Assembly: GCF_048820915.1 (NCBI RefSeq)
Contig: NZ_JBMERR010000015.1
Span: 1-64,000, forward strand
Source of the DNA: Cribrihabitans_A pelagius
GTDB taxonomy: Bacteria > Pseudomonadota > Alphaproteobacteria > Rhodobacterales > Rhodobacteraceae
Length of the DNA stretch: 64,000 nt
Direction of reading: 5' to 3'
In this document: positions 44,629 through 53,382 of the stretch, piece after piece
How the letters are laid out: each line of letters opens with the position of its first letter
Numbering within the stretch: the first letter of the stretch is position 1
Notes under the pieces: generated by a model
Told to the model about the DNA's origin: nothing
The model's database searches: none
The model's input: the letters and a program-made list of their open reading frames with translations, nothing else
Position numbers and translations under genes: made by a program

Positions 44629-46047
44629 TCAGGTGCCGCAGAAGGTGGCTTCGACCTCCTCGCCCGGAGCCGGCGGGCGTTGCAGATCGGCGTGTTCAGG
44701 CTGGCTGTCATAGGGGCGCGCCAGCACCTGGTTCAGCCGGTTGAAGGGAGCAAGATCACCCGCGGCGGCGGAGGCGATCATCGCCTCGATCCGGTGATTG
44801 CGCGGGATGAACGCCGGATTTGCCGCGCGCATCACCGCTTGCGGGCCGGGCTCGCCCTCCAGCCGCGCCTGCCAGTCCGCGGCCCAGGCCTGGAAACCTT
44901 CGTCCTGCGCGAAGACATCTTCCGCGCGGTCCTCGGCCAGGGCGCGGAAGCTGTTGGTGAAGTCGCAGCGCTGCGCTGCCATCAGGTCCAGGAGGCGGGT
45001 GATCAGCGCCATGTCGCCGTCGCGCGCCGCGCTCAGCCCCAGCTTGGTGCGGAAGCGGCGCAGCCAGGCTTGCTCGATCAGGGCGGGCATCGCGTGCACG
45101 ATTTCCGTCGCCTCCTCCACCCCCGCCTGCGGATCGTCGAGCTGCCGGATCAGCGCGGTCGCGAGCTGGGCCAGGTTCCAGACTGCGACGCCGGGCTGGC
45201 TGGAATAGGCGTAGCGCCCGCCGCGGTCGATCGAGGAGAATACCGTATCGGGGTGGTAGGCATCCATGAAGGCGCAAGGCCCGTAGTCGATGGTCTCGCC
45301 CGAAACAGCGCAATTGTCGGTATTCATCACCCCATGGATGAAGCCGACCGCCATCCAGGCGGCGATCAATTCGGCCTGGGCATCGCGCACCGCCCGCAGA
45401 AGGCCCATTGGCCCTTCGGCGCCGGGGTAGTGGCGGGCGATGGCGTAATCCGTCAGCCGCCTCAGGCTGGCAATGTCGCCGCGCGCGGCAAAGACCTGGA
45501 AGCTGCCCACGCGCAGGTGGCTTGCCGCAACCCGGGTGAGCACCGCGCCGGGCAGGCCCGCTTCACGCCAGACGGTCTCGCCTGTGGCCACCGCGGCGAG
45601 CGCCCGGGTGGTGGGAATGCCGAGCGCATGCATCGCCTCCGAGATCACATATTCGCGCAGCACCGGCCCGAGCCAGGCGCGCCCGTCGCCGCCGCGCGAA
45701 TAAGGCGTGCGGCCAGAGCCCTTGAGCTGGATATCGCGCCGCTTGCCATCGGTCCCCACTGTCTCCCCCAACAGGATCGCGCGGCCATCGCCAAGCTGGG
45801 GATTGTAGGTGCCGAACTGGTGGCCGGAATAGAGCTGGGCCAGCGGTTCGGCGCCTTCGGGCACGGTGTTGCCGGCAAAGACCGCGGCCATGTCTTCTGG
45901 GTCTCCCGGGGAGATGCCCATGAGCTGCGCCAGGTCCGCGTTGAAGGCCAGGAGCTTCGGCGCCTCCACCGGCTCGGGCGGCAGTTTGCTGTAGAAGGCC
46001 GACGGCAGGGCGGCGTATGTGTTGTCGAAAGGAATGCTGAATGTCAT
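44629..46047 (-). CDS. selO: Protein adenylyltransferase SelO
   Basis: A 472-residue pseudokinase-fold enzyme that transfers AMP from ATP to protein side chains. Motifs are YSGHQFGTYNPQLGDGRAIL, DIQLKGSGRTPYSRGGDGR (Lys of the ATP site), SEAMHALGIPTTRALA, IHGVMNTDNC and IDYGPCAFMD. The C-terminus ends FCGT, carrying the conserved redox Cys. Length matches the family. It is divergent from the DUF985 cupin gene. Confidence 0.95.
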   Translation of the reverse strand: MTFSIPFDNTYAALPSAFYSKLPPEPVEAPKLLAFNADLAQLMGISPGDPEDMAAVFAGNTVPEGAEPLAQLYSGHQFGTYNPQLGDGRAILLGETVGTDGKRRDIQLKGSGRTPYSRGGDGRAWLGPVLREYVISEAMHALGIPTTRALAAVATGETVWREAGLPGAVLTRVAASHLRVGSFQVFAARGDIASLRRLTDYAIARHYPGAEGPMGLLRAVRDAQAELIAAWMAVGFIHGVMNTDNCAVSGETIDYGPCAFMDAYHPDTVFSSIDRGGRYAYSSQPGVAVWNLAQLATALIRQLDDPQAGVEEATEIVHAMPALIEQAWLRRFRTKLGLSAARDGDMALITRLLDLMAAQRCDFTNSFRALAEDRAEDVFAQDEGFQAWAADWQARLEGEPGPQAVMRAANPAFIPRNHRIEAMIASAAAGDLAPFNRLNQVLARPYDSQPEHADLQRPPAPGEEVEATFCGT

Positions 46048-46103
46048 GGCGCAAAGATATGCGCGCCCACAGGATTTACCAGCAGCAAAAGAGAGGAAGA
46101 GCC

Positions 46104-46523
46104 ATGCGGGCGCAGGAGATCATCGAACGGCTGGGGCTTCAGCCCCACCCTGAGGGCGGCTGGTACCGGGAAACCTGGCGGGCCGGGAACGCCGGCAGGC
46201 CCGCGGCGACCTGCATCTATTTCCTGTTGCAGACGGGCGAGCGCAGCCATTGGCACCGGGTCGACGCGGCGGAGATCTGGCTCTACCACGCGGGCGCGCC
46301 GCTTGTGCTGTCGATGGCGGAGAGCGGGGCGGGACCGGCCCGGGACCATCTGCTTGGCCCGGACCTCAGCGCGGGCGCGCCGCAGCTGATCGTGCCGGCG
46401 GGCTATTGGCAGGCGGCGCGCAGCACCGGTGATTTCACGCTGGTCAGCTGCGCCGTGTCGCCGGGGTTCGAGTTCGAGGGCTTCGAGCTGGCGGCACCGG
46501 GATTTGACATTCCGCGCGGCTGA
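46104..46523 (+). CDS. DUF985 cupin protein
   Basis: A 139-residue single-domain cupin. The DUF985 opening LGLQPHPEGGWYRETWR is intact, followed by YFLLQTGERSHWHRVDAAEI and VPAGYWQAAR. The histidines in SHWHRV may bind metal. Function is unknown. GAGGAAG precedes ATG 46104; longer frames upstream lack support. Confidence 0.88.
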   Translation: MRAQEIIERLGLQPHPEGGWYRETWRAGNAGRPAATCIYFLLQTGERSHWHRVDAAEIWLYHAGAPLVLSMAESGAGPARDHLLGPDLSAGAPQLIVPAGYWQAARSTGDFTLVSCAVSPGFEFEGFELAAPGFDIPRG

Positions 46524-46634
46524 GGCACACAGAGTTCGCATCCGCCGCCTTGGCCGCAAGACGGGCGGCGCAAATTTCTTCTGAAGAAAATTTGCAAGGA
46601 ATTCCTGAAAATCCTTGCGCGCCGGCGGCGGCAG

Positions 46635-47744
46635 CTACTGCCCGGGCCGGCTCACGACTCCGCCGCCCACGCAGGCGCTGACGCCGGTGGTGCCGGGGGC
46701 CGAGGTCGGCAGTCCGCGCGCCACCCGCACCGCGAGATGGGCAAAGGCCTGCGCCTCCAGCATGTCGCCGTCGAGGCCTGCGTCTTCGATTATTTTCACC
46801 GGACAGTCGAGCGAGACCTTCAGCATCTCCATGAGCACCGGGTTGCGGCGGCCGCCGCCGGTGACCAGCACCGCCCCGGGCGGCTCCGGGCAGTGCTCCA
46901 TGCCCTGCGCCACCGAGGCCGCGCACATCGCGGTGAGGGTCGCGGCAGCATCGCTATCGCTCAACTCCCGCACCAGTCTGACCATCTCGGCAAAGTCGTT
47001 GCGGTCCAGAGACTTGGGCGGCATCCTGGCAAAGAAGGGCTCGGCCAGGAACAACTCCAGCGCGCCCGTCTCGACCTGGCCCTTGCGCGCGACCCTGCCG
47101 TCCTCGTCGCAAGGCAGGTCCAGCCGCTCCTGCATCAGGTCGTTGAGCGGCGCGTTGGCGGGCCCGGTGTCAAAGGCGATCAGCGCGCCGGCGTCCTCGG
47201 GCCGGGCATGGCGCGGGTCGACATAGGTCAGGTTGCCGACACCGCCGAGGTTCAGGAAGCACAAGGGCCGCGTGGCGCCGATGTACCTGGCGCAAGCGAA
47301 GTGGAAGAAGGGTGCGAGCGGCGCGCCCTCGCCCCCCATCGCCACGTCGTCGGAGCGGAAGTCCCAGACCACCGGCTTGCCCAGATGCCCGGCCAGCGCG
47401 GCGCCGTCGCCGACCTGCAGAGTGCCCTGCCGCCGGGGCGCATGGGCGAGCGTCTGGCCGTGAAAACCGATGAGCTCCGCGTCCGCATAGGGCGCGAGCG
47501 CCTCGGCGTGGGCGCGGGTCGTGACCTCCGCCGCCGCTTCAACTTCGGGGCCCGTCCATTTGCCAAGCCCCGCCCGCAGCACCGCGCGCTCCTCCGTGCT
47601 GTAGGGGCGGTAGCTGCTGGCGCCGAAGCCGTGGATGCGGGTGCCGTCGGTCAGCACCATGGCCGCGTCAACCCCGTCGAGCGAGGTGCCGCTCATCGCG
47701 CCCAGCGCCCAGACCGCGCCCTGTCTTGCAATGGCCCTGCTCAT
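46635..47744 (-). CDS. anmK: Anhydro-N-acetylmuramic acid kinase
   Basis: A 369-residue kinase of cell-wall recycling that opens and phosphorylates 1,6-anhydro-MurNAc. Motifs are ALGAMSGTSLDGVDAAMV (ATP binding), GFHGQTLAHAP, NLGGVGNLTYV, FDTGPANAPLND and LVTGGGRRNPVLM. ATG 47744 (MSRAIARQGAVWALG) gives normal length; the longer frame is basic and not conserved. It is divergent from tyrS. Confidence 0.95.
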   Translation of the reverse strand: MSRAIARQGAVWALGAMSGTSLDGVDAAMVLTDGTRIHGFGASSYRPYSTEERAVLRAGLGKWTGPEVEAAAEVTTRAHAEALAPYADAELIGFHGQTLAHAPRRQGTLQVGDGAALAGHLGKPVVWDFRSDDVAMGGEGAPLAPFFHFACARYIGATRPLCFLNLGGVGNLTYVDPRHARPEDAGALIAFDTGPANAPLNDLMQERLDLPCDEDGRVARKGQVETGALELFLAEPFFARMPPKSLDRNDFAEMVRLVRELSDSDAAATLTAMCAASVAQGMEHCPEPPGAVLVTGGGRRNPVLMEMLKVSLDCPVKIIEDAGLDGDMLEAQAFAHLAVRVARGLPTSAPGTTGVSACVGGGVVSRPGQ

Positions 47745-47921
47745 CGCCTGTCTCCGCTCCAGCCTGTTCCTGCCTCTGCGCCCTGCCCGCAGCGCCTGTC
47801 CTGGCGCAGCTGCGGCCGCCTGCGCTTCTTGTAGCCTGCGTTTTTTGCCGGGAAAACAGGTTCCCACCGGGGCCAATGCGTTTTATACAGCCCGACGCAT
47901 AAACACGAGCCGAGGCATGCC

Positions 47922-49214
47922 ATGACCTACTCACCCAAATCGGACTTCATCGCTGTCATGATGGAACGCGGCTATCTTGCCGATTGCACCGATTACCAGG
48001 GCCTGGACGAAGCGCTGATCAAAGGGGTTCAGCCTGCCTATATCGGTTATGACGCCACTGCGCAGTCGCTGCATGTGGGGCATCTGTTGAACATCATGAT
48101 GCTGCGCTGGTACCAGAAATGCGGCCACAAACCGATCACCCTGATGGGCGGCGGCACCACCAAGGTGGGCGACCCCTCCTTCCGCTCGGATGAGCGCCCG
48201 CTGCTCGGCCCCGAGCAGATCGACGCCAATATCGCGGGCATGCAGCAGGTCTTTGCGAAATACCTCGTCTATGAAGGCGACTCCGAGCACCGTGCTACGG
48301 AAATGGGCGGTGTCGCCACGGCACAGCGCGCGCTGATGCTGAACAATGCCGAATGGCTGGACGGGCTGAACTACCTGGACTTCCTGCGCGACATCGGCCG
48401 CCATTTCTCGGTGAACCGGATGCTGTCGTTCGAGAGCGTGAAATCGCGGCTCGACCGCGAGCAAAGCTTGAGCTTCCTCGAGTTCAACTACATGATCCTG
48501 CAGGCCTATGACTTCCTGGAGCTGAACCGGCGTTATGGCTGCATCCTGCAGATGGGCGGCTCGGACCAATGGGGCAACATCGTGAACGGCATCGACCTGA
48601 CCCGCCGGGTGCTGGAGCAGGAGATCTACGGCCTCACCTCGCCGCTTCTGACCACCTCGGACGGGCGCAAGATGGGCAAGTCGCAAGGCGGCGCGATCTG
48701 GCTCAATGGTGACATGCTCTCCCCTTACGGGTTCTGGCAGTTCTGGCGCAACACCACCGACGCCGATGTCGGCCGGTTCCTCAAGCTCTATACCGAGCTG
48801 CCGGTGGCGGAATGCGAGCGGCTGGGCGCGCTGCAGGGCTCCGAAATCAATGAGGCCAAGGTGATCCTCGCCAATGAGGTGACGGCGCTTTTGCATGGGA
48901 GTGACGCCGCGGCGGCGGCGGAAGCCACCGCGCGCGAGGTCTTCGAGAAGGGGGGCGTCGGCGAGGACCTGCCCACCCTGACCCTGAGCCCCGCCGATCT
49001 GGGCGAGGGTCTGTCGGTCGTGCAGCTGATCGTGAAATCCGGGCTGGCAAAATCCGGCAAGGAGGCAAAGCGGCTGATCGCCGAGAACGGCGCCCGGCTC
49101 GACGACAAGCCGCTGACCGACGCAGGGCTGATGATCGACGCAGGCGCTCTGGCAGCACCCATCAAGCTCTCCGCCGGTAAGAAGCGCCACGCGCTGGTGC
49201 AGCTGGCAGGCTGA
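47922..49214 (+). CDS. tyrS: Tyrosyl-tRNA synthetase
   Basis: A 430-residue class I synthetase charging tRNA-Tyr. The HIGH-type motif is HVGHLLNIMML, tyrosine contacts lie in GCILQMGGSDQWGNIVNG, and the KMSKS-type loop reads KMGKSQGG. The C-terminal S4 RNA-binding domain (about 360-430) ends KLSAGKKRHALVQL. It is followed by a terminator. Confidence 0.97.
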   Translation: MTYSPKSDFIAVMMERGYLADCTDYQGLDEALIKGVQPAYIGYDATAQSLHVGHLLNIMMLRWYQKCGHKPITLMGGGTTKVGDPSFRSDERPLLGPEQIDANIAGMQQVFAKYLVYEGDSEHRATEMGGVATAQRALMLNNAEWLDGLNYLDFLRDIGRHFSVNRMLSFESVKSRLDREQSLSFLEFNYMILQAYDFLELNRRYGCILQMGGSDQWGNIVNGIDLTRRVLEQEIYGLTSPLLTTSDGRKMGKSQGGAIWLNGDMLSPYGFWQFWRNTTDADVGRFLKLYTELPVAECERLGALQGSEINEAKVILANEVTALLHGSDAAAAAEATAREVFEKGGVGEDLPTLTLSPADLGEGLSVVQLIVKSGLAKSGKEAKRLIAENGARLDDKPLTDAGLMIDAGALAAPIKLSAGKKRHALVQLAG

Positions 49215-49273
49215 GCCGTCTGCTTCTGGGCCGGCCAGTCCGGGCGGTGTCAAGGGGCCGCGTTCAAGCCTTG

Positions 49274-49304
49274 GGAGAAAGGGAGCCTTGTGTTCCCTTT
49301 TTTC
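49274..49304 (+). terminator. Terminator of tyrS
   Basis: The stem aggga/tccct has a loop of about ten bases, followed by six T, 60 bases after the tyrS stop. Confidence 0.7.
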
Positions 49305-50161
49305 GTGCCCTTCCGCCCCCCAGCGGCCCCCTCCCGTCCGCTCCGGACCCATCGGAGATGGATCCTCACAGTTGGGCCGGGCGCCGCGCTGACGAGCAGC
49401 GCGGGCTCGACTGGTGCCGATGCAGCGGCCCTGGCGGAGCACGGGCCGCGCCGGAGCAGCCAAGGTTCGAGAACCCGCGGTATCATAAACTCAGCCGCCA
49501 GCTGTGCTCCGGCGGCTATGGGCCTGCCATGGGCAGCGGCCTTCGGCAGGTGATGCGGGACCCCCCTCCGCCCCGGCGCACGGGATGCTTGGGAACCCGC
49601 TTTCAGCGAGGCTTCCGTGCTTGCCGCGACGAAGCAGGTACTGCCGGGGTTGCAGGCGGCTTCGGCTGCGGCCGCAAACGTGCGCTCTGGCCATGCGCGG
49701 ACCGGCAGCTGCACTCGCGCCAAGCCGGGCGCTTGGGCCATACGCTGCGGTCAAGACCAGGAGCTGGTGAAGCGCTTTCCGGCCGCATACCTGCGCGCGC
49801 TTCCGCTGGACTGTGGCGCCCGGCCGCCGAGACTCCCGCGTGGGGGACATCCGCATGCACACCACCGCTGGACCGCGCCGCGCAGCGGCGCCCGGCCCAA
49901 GGCCGCACAGAAGGCGGAGTGGCGCAGCCAGTCCGCCTGCGGGCGCGGGAGCGCGCCGGCCGCCATCCTCCGCGTCCGCCGCGCCGCTTTCCGGCACTTA
50001 CCGCAGGCACGGCGGACGACTTGGCCGCTCCCGAGTGCCTTCGGGTCCAGTCTGGGCGCAGTGTGCCGCGCGCTTGGGACCCGGTCCGCACGGGCTTGAC
50101 GCGGCGTTCCGGCCTGGCGCTCCGGCGCCCTATTCAGTCGTCGGCACGCTCCCCTGACCGA
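49305..50161. other. About 860 bases without a convincing gene
   Basis: Open frames exist on both strands, but their proteins are Arg/Ala/Pro-rich shadows with no ribosome site, domain or steady composition. The stretch includes bases 49875-49906, an exact 32-bp copy of 43511-43542. It may be a decayed gene or repeat-rich spacer. Confidence 0.5.
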
Positions 50162-50299
50162 TCAGGACAGCAGAACCTGCAACAGCGTCAGGATCAGGAA
50201 CACCGGCAGCGACAGCGCCGTGGCGAGCAGAGTGGCAGCGGCCTTGGTCATCCGCGGCGCGGGGGCGGCCTGCCCCAGGATCCGAGTCGTTTTTTTCAT
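50162..50299 (-). CDS. Small single-helix membrane protein (45 residues)
   Basis: From ATG 50299 the minus strand reads MKKTTRILGQAAPAPRMTKA and then a hydrophobic helix (LLATALSLPVFLILTLLQVL) to the stop. A basic N-terminus with one helix suggests an inner-membrane microprotein. It is divergent from the FemAB-like gene, 46 bases apart. No family is recognised, and the ribosome site (GGGG) is weak. Confidence 0.55.
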   Translation of the reverse strand: MKKTTRILGQAAPAPRMTKAAATLLATALSLPVFLILTLLQVLLS

Positions 50300-50345
50300 G
50301 CCCCAGATTAACCGCCATTTAGGTTTCGGAGCCGTAAACAGGTGT

Positions 50346-51272
50346 ATGCTCGATTTCCAGACTGCCGCCGCCATGCCCCGTCAGCCCGCCTGCAGCGGCG
50401 CCCCGCGCGCCCTTCAGCAAACTCCCGAATTCACCCGCGCCCTGTGCGCCTGCGGGCAGCGGCCGCTGGTGCTCGCCCGGCTGCAAGACACGGTGGTGCT
50501 GCGCCGCCGCCTGCCCTGCGGACTCAGCGCCGCGATGGTGGCCCGCGCCCGCCTCGAAAAACCGTCGCAGCTCCTGGAGATGCTGCGGGAGGAAGGTCTG
50601 CGCCGCACGCCGGTGATCCTGTCGCCCGAGGCCCCGGCGCCGGAGCTTGCCCGCCTCGGCGCGGTGCCGCTGATGAGCCCGGCCCATGCCGCGCTGCTCG
50701 CGCTCGACCCGGACCCGGAGCGCCGCCGCGCCGCGCTGCACCAGAAGTGGCGCAACCGGCTGAAGCGCGGCGAATCGCATGGGCTCCGGCTTACCCGGCA
50801 GAACCTGCCCCTCGACCCCGGCCACTGGCTGTTTGCCGCCGACAGCGCGCAGCAGGCGGCGCGGCGCTACCGCAGCTGGCCCATCGCCCTGACGCTGGCC
50901 TATGCGCGGGAGAACAAAGGCCAGGCGAAGCTGTTCCAGGCCCACGCGGGGGGCGAGGCGGTGGCCGCGGTGCTGATCCTTACCCATGGCAGCAGCGCCA
51001 CCTACCACCTCGCGCAGGCGACGGACCGCGGTAAGGCGCTCTGCGCGCCAAACCTCTTGCTGTGGGAGGCGATGTCCTGGCTGGCGGCCCGCGGCTGCAG
51101 GCAGCTGGATCTGGGCGTGATCAATACCGAGGACGCGCCCGGGCTTGCCCGTTTCAAGCTCGGCACCGGCGCCCGCGCGCACCGGCTGGGCGGCACCTGG
51201 GCCTTCTGGCCGCCGGTTGGCCGCCTGCTGCGCCCGCTTGCGCGGCTTGACAGGGGGCTGATGTCGGCCTGA
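50346..51272 (+). CDS. GNAT/FemAB-like acyltransferase
   Basis: A 308-residue protein. The first 100 residues form a degenerate GNAT-like half. The C-terminal half matches the BioF2/FemAB-type acetyltransferase fold, with WRNRLKRGESHGLRL, LTLAYARENKGQAKLFQAHA, GEAVAAVLILTHGSSATYHL and LLLWEAMSWLAARGCRQLDL. Such proteins transfer aminoacyl or acyl groups; the substrate is unknown. ATG 50346 is one choice; a later ATG at residue 10 is possible. Confidence 0.75.
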   Translation: MLDFQTAAAMPRQPACSGAPRALQQTPEFTRALCACGQRPLVLARLQDTVVLRRRLPCGLSAAMVARARLEKPSQLLEMLREEGLRRTPVILSPEAPAPELARLGAVPLMSPAHAALLALDPDPERRRAALHQKWRNRLKRGESHGLRLTRQNLPLDPGHWLFAADSAQQAARRYRSWPIALTLAYARENKGQAKLFQAHAGGEAVAAVLILTHGSSATYHLAQATDRGKALCAPNLLLWEAMSWLAARGCRQLDLGVINTEDAPGLARFKLGTGARAHRLGGTWAFWPPVGRLLRPLARLDRGLMSA

Positions 51273-51596
51273 GCGGCTGCTCCTCTTTTCCCTGCGGGCC
51301 TGTTTTCCCTGCGGGCTTGGCCCATGCTGCGGGCCCTGCCCTTCAGCCTCTGACTGGCGGGCGGGCATTTTGCCAGCGCGCCGCCCGGCGGTGCCCGGAA
51401 CGCATCCCCGCAGCAGGCGCCCTAGCGGGGACAGTGGAGCGCAGAGCCGCGGTTTCGCTGCCACCGTCCCGGCTGCGTCCGGCAGCGCCTCGGCTTCAGG
51501 GTGCCGCCCCGCGCGCGGCCCGCTCCCTTTGGCACCCGCCGCTTTGACTGCCCACTGCCCGCGCGCCCGTGCCGCTGGACAGGAAGGTCCCGGCGC
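51273..51596. other. Intergenic stretch before the SDR operator
   Basis: A 17-bp unit (ttttccctgcgggcctg) occurs twice in tandem at 51286-51302 and 51303-51319. Beyond that I see no gene or clear signal. Confidence 0.6.
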
Positions 51597-51624
51597 CGTT
51601 ATATGAACACATGTTCAAATAACG
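51597..51624. promoter_or_regulatory. 28-bp palindromic operator upstream of the SDR gene
   Basis: Nested inverted repeats, outer arms CGTTAT/ATAACG and inner arms TGAACA/TGTTCA, are centred between 51610 and 51611. Only the two central bases and one flanking pair fail to match. This is typical of a TetR-type (or similar dimer) operator. It ends 15 bases before the SDR start and touches its ribosome site (GGGAGGAG), so binding would block initiation or transcription. Confidence 0.8.
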
Positions 51625-51639
51625 GGAGGAGCCCCGCTC

Positions 51640-52395
51640 ATGAAACTTGCAGATACTGCCGCCGTCATCACCGGCGGTGCCTCCGGCCTTGGCGAAGCCA
51701 CCGCGCGCCATTTTGCGGACGCGGGCGCGCAGGTGACGATCCTGGACCGCGACGCCGAGCGCGGCAAAACGGTGGCCCAAGAGATCGGCGGCCATTTCGT
51801 GGAGACCGACGTGACCGACGAGATCTCTGTCGCCCGCGCCATTGCCTTTGCCGCCGGCAAGATGGGCAAGATCACGGCCTGCGTGAACTGCGCGGGCATT
51901 GCCTATGGCATCAAGACCGTGGGCAAGGACGGCCCGCACCCCTTCGACGCCTTCAAGCGCACGCTGGACATCAACCTCGCAGGCACCTTCAACGTCGCGC
52001 GGCTTGCGGCGGTGGAGATCGCCAAGAACGCACCCGAAGCAGACGGCGCCCGCGGAGTGATCATCAACACTGCCTCGATCGCGGCCTTTGACGGCCAGAA
52101 AGGCCAGGCCGCCTATGCCGCCTCCAAGGGCGGTGTGGCCGGCATGTGCCTGCCGATGGCACGCGACCTCGCCTCCACCGGCATCCGGGTGATGACCATC
52201 GCGCCCGGCATCTTCATGACGCCGATGCTGGCGGGACTGCCGGAAGAGGTGCAGCAGCAGCTCGCCGCCGATGTGCCGAACCCGCCGCGTCTGGGCGATC
52301 CGGGCGAATACGGCCGCCTGGCGGGGTTCATCGTCGAGATGGGCTATCTGAATGGCGAGGTCATCCGCATCGACGGCGCGCTGCGGATGCGCTGA
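51640..52395 (+). CDS. Short-chain dehydrogenase (3-hydroxyacyl-CoA dehydrogenase-like)
   Basis: A 251-residue Rossmann enzyme. Cofactor loop GGASGLG lies at residues 12-18 and Asp follows strand 2 (ILDRDAERG), favouring NAD(H). NCAG is intact, and the catalytic Ser-Tyr-Lys lies in NTASIAAF with YAASK. APGIFMTPML and a C-terminus MGYLNGEVIRIDGALRMR resemble type 2 (HSD10-like) 3-hydroxyacyl-CoA dehydrogenases of fatty-acid oxidation. Its promoter carries a large palindrome, so it is probably repressed when substrate is absent. Confidence 0.88.
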   Translation: MKLADTAAVITGGASGLGEATARHFADAGAQVTILDRDAERGKTVAQEIGGHFVETDVTDEISVARAIAFAAGKMGKITACVNCAGIAYGIKTVGKDGPHPFDAFKRTLDINLAGTFNVARLAAVEIAKNAPEADGARGVIINTASIAAFDGQKGQAAYAASKGGVAGMCLPMARDLASTGIRVMTIAPGIFMTPMLAGLPEEVQQQLAADVPNPPRLGDPGEYGRLAGFIVEMGYLNGEVIRIDGALRMR

Positions 52396-52577
52396 AGACG
52401 CGCCTTGGGGTCCTTGGGCCGGCTGCGGCGCCTTCGCGGTGCAGATTTGGGCTCCAAACTGCGTCTTACTTAAAATCCTGGTCCGGGCCGAAAGCCCGGG
52501 CCGGGCGCGGCCTTCCAGCTGCGCGCATTGACAAGCGCCCGCCCGCCAGTCTCCACTGCCGTAAGAGGGAGGCCGCC

Positions 52578-53141
52578 ATGAGCCCAAGCGAACGCCAGAA
52601 GATGCAGGCCGGCGATTGGTACAGCTGCCTTGACCGCGAACTGGAAGCGCTGCGCCATCGGGCCCGGCTGGCGGTGCACCGGCACAATAGCGCGGTCCCC
52701 GATCCCGCCTGCCGCCTGAGCGCGCCGCTGGCGGCGCTGTTTGCCGGATACGGCGAGGACTGTTTCATCGAAGCGCCCTTTCACTGCGCCTATGGCTTCA
52801 ACATCACGCTGGGCAGCCGGGTCTATCTGAATGCGGGCTGCACCATCCTCGACAGCGCGCCGGTGCGGATCGGCAATGGCTGCCTTTTGGGGCCGGGGGT
52901 GCAGATCTACTGCGCCCAGCACCACAAGGACCCGGACCTGCGCGCCAAGGGGCTGGAGACGGCCCGGCCGGTCAGCCTGGGCGCCGGGGCCTGGATCGGC
53001 GGCGGCGCGATCCTGCTGCCGGGCATCACCATCGGTGAGAGGGCCATCGTTGGCGCGGGTGCGGTCGTCACCCGCAATGTGGCCGCGGGCGGCACTGTTG
53101 CCGGTAACCCGGCCCGGCAGATACCCGGTCCGGACGCGTGA
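52578..53141 (+). CDS. Maltose O-acetyltransferase-like hexapeptide transferase
   Basis: A 187-residue left-handed beta-helix acetyltransferase of the Maa/NodL family. An N-terminal helical cap includes MQAGDWYSCLDRELEALRHR. Hexapeptide repeats follow, with FHCAYGFNITLGSRVYLNAG, QIYCAQHHKDPDLRAKGLE (catalytic His) and TVAGNPARQIPG. It acetylates a sugar or sugar-like hydroxyl. GAGGGAGG lies just before ATG 52578; the open frame upstream shadows the SDR gene. Confidence 0.9.
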   Translation: MSPSERQKMQAGDWYSCLDRELEALRHRARLAVHRHNSAVPDPACRLSAPLAALFAGYGEDCFIEAPFHCAYGFNITLGSRVYLNAGCTILDSAPVRIGNGCLLGPGVQIYCAQHHKDPDLRAKGLETARPVSLGAGAWIGGGAILLPGITIGERAIVGAGAVVTRNVAAGGTVAGNPARQIPGPDA

Positions 53142-53350
53142 CCGGAACACGCGGCAAAGCTCATCTGACAGAAAAAGTGAAGAATTCCCGGCAACCATCT
53201 GATCTTCAGGATTCTTCACGCGGCGCATGACTGCTGCGCCACACCCGTCAACCGGCTGCTCCCGCCCGCGCTAGTGGCCTTGCGGCCCCATCGCGCCGTT
53301 GGGCCAGGCGCCGCGCCAAAGGCGCGGCGCGGGTCGCGCCGGTCGCTGCC

Positions 53351-53375
53351 CGGGGCGAAATATCTCCCGCCTGGC
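53351..53375 (-). repeat. Probable copy of the dispersed gene-end motif
   Basis: On the minus strand gggagatatttcgccccggg matches the core of the motif at 25834 and 44576. It sits eight bases past the Uup-like gene's stop codon. The match is the weakest of the set. Confidence 0.4.
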
Positions 53376-53382
53376 AAGCGGC

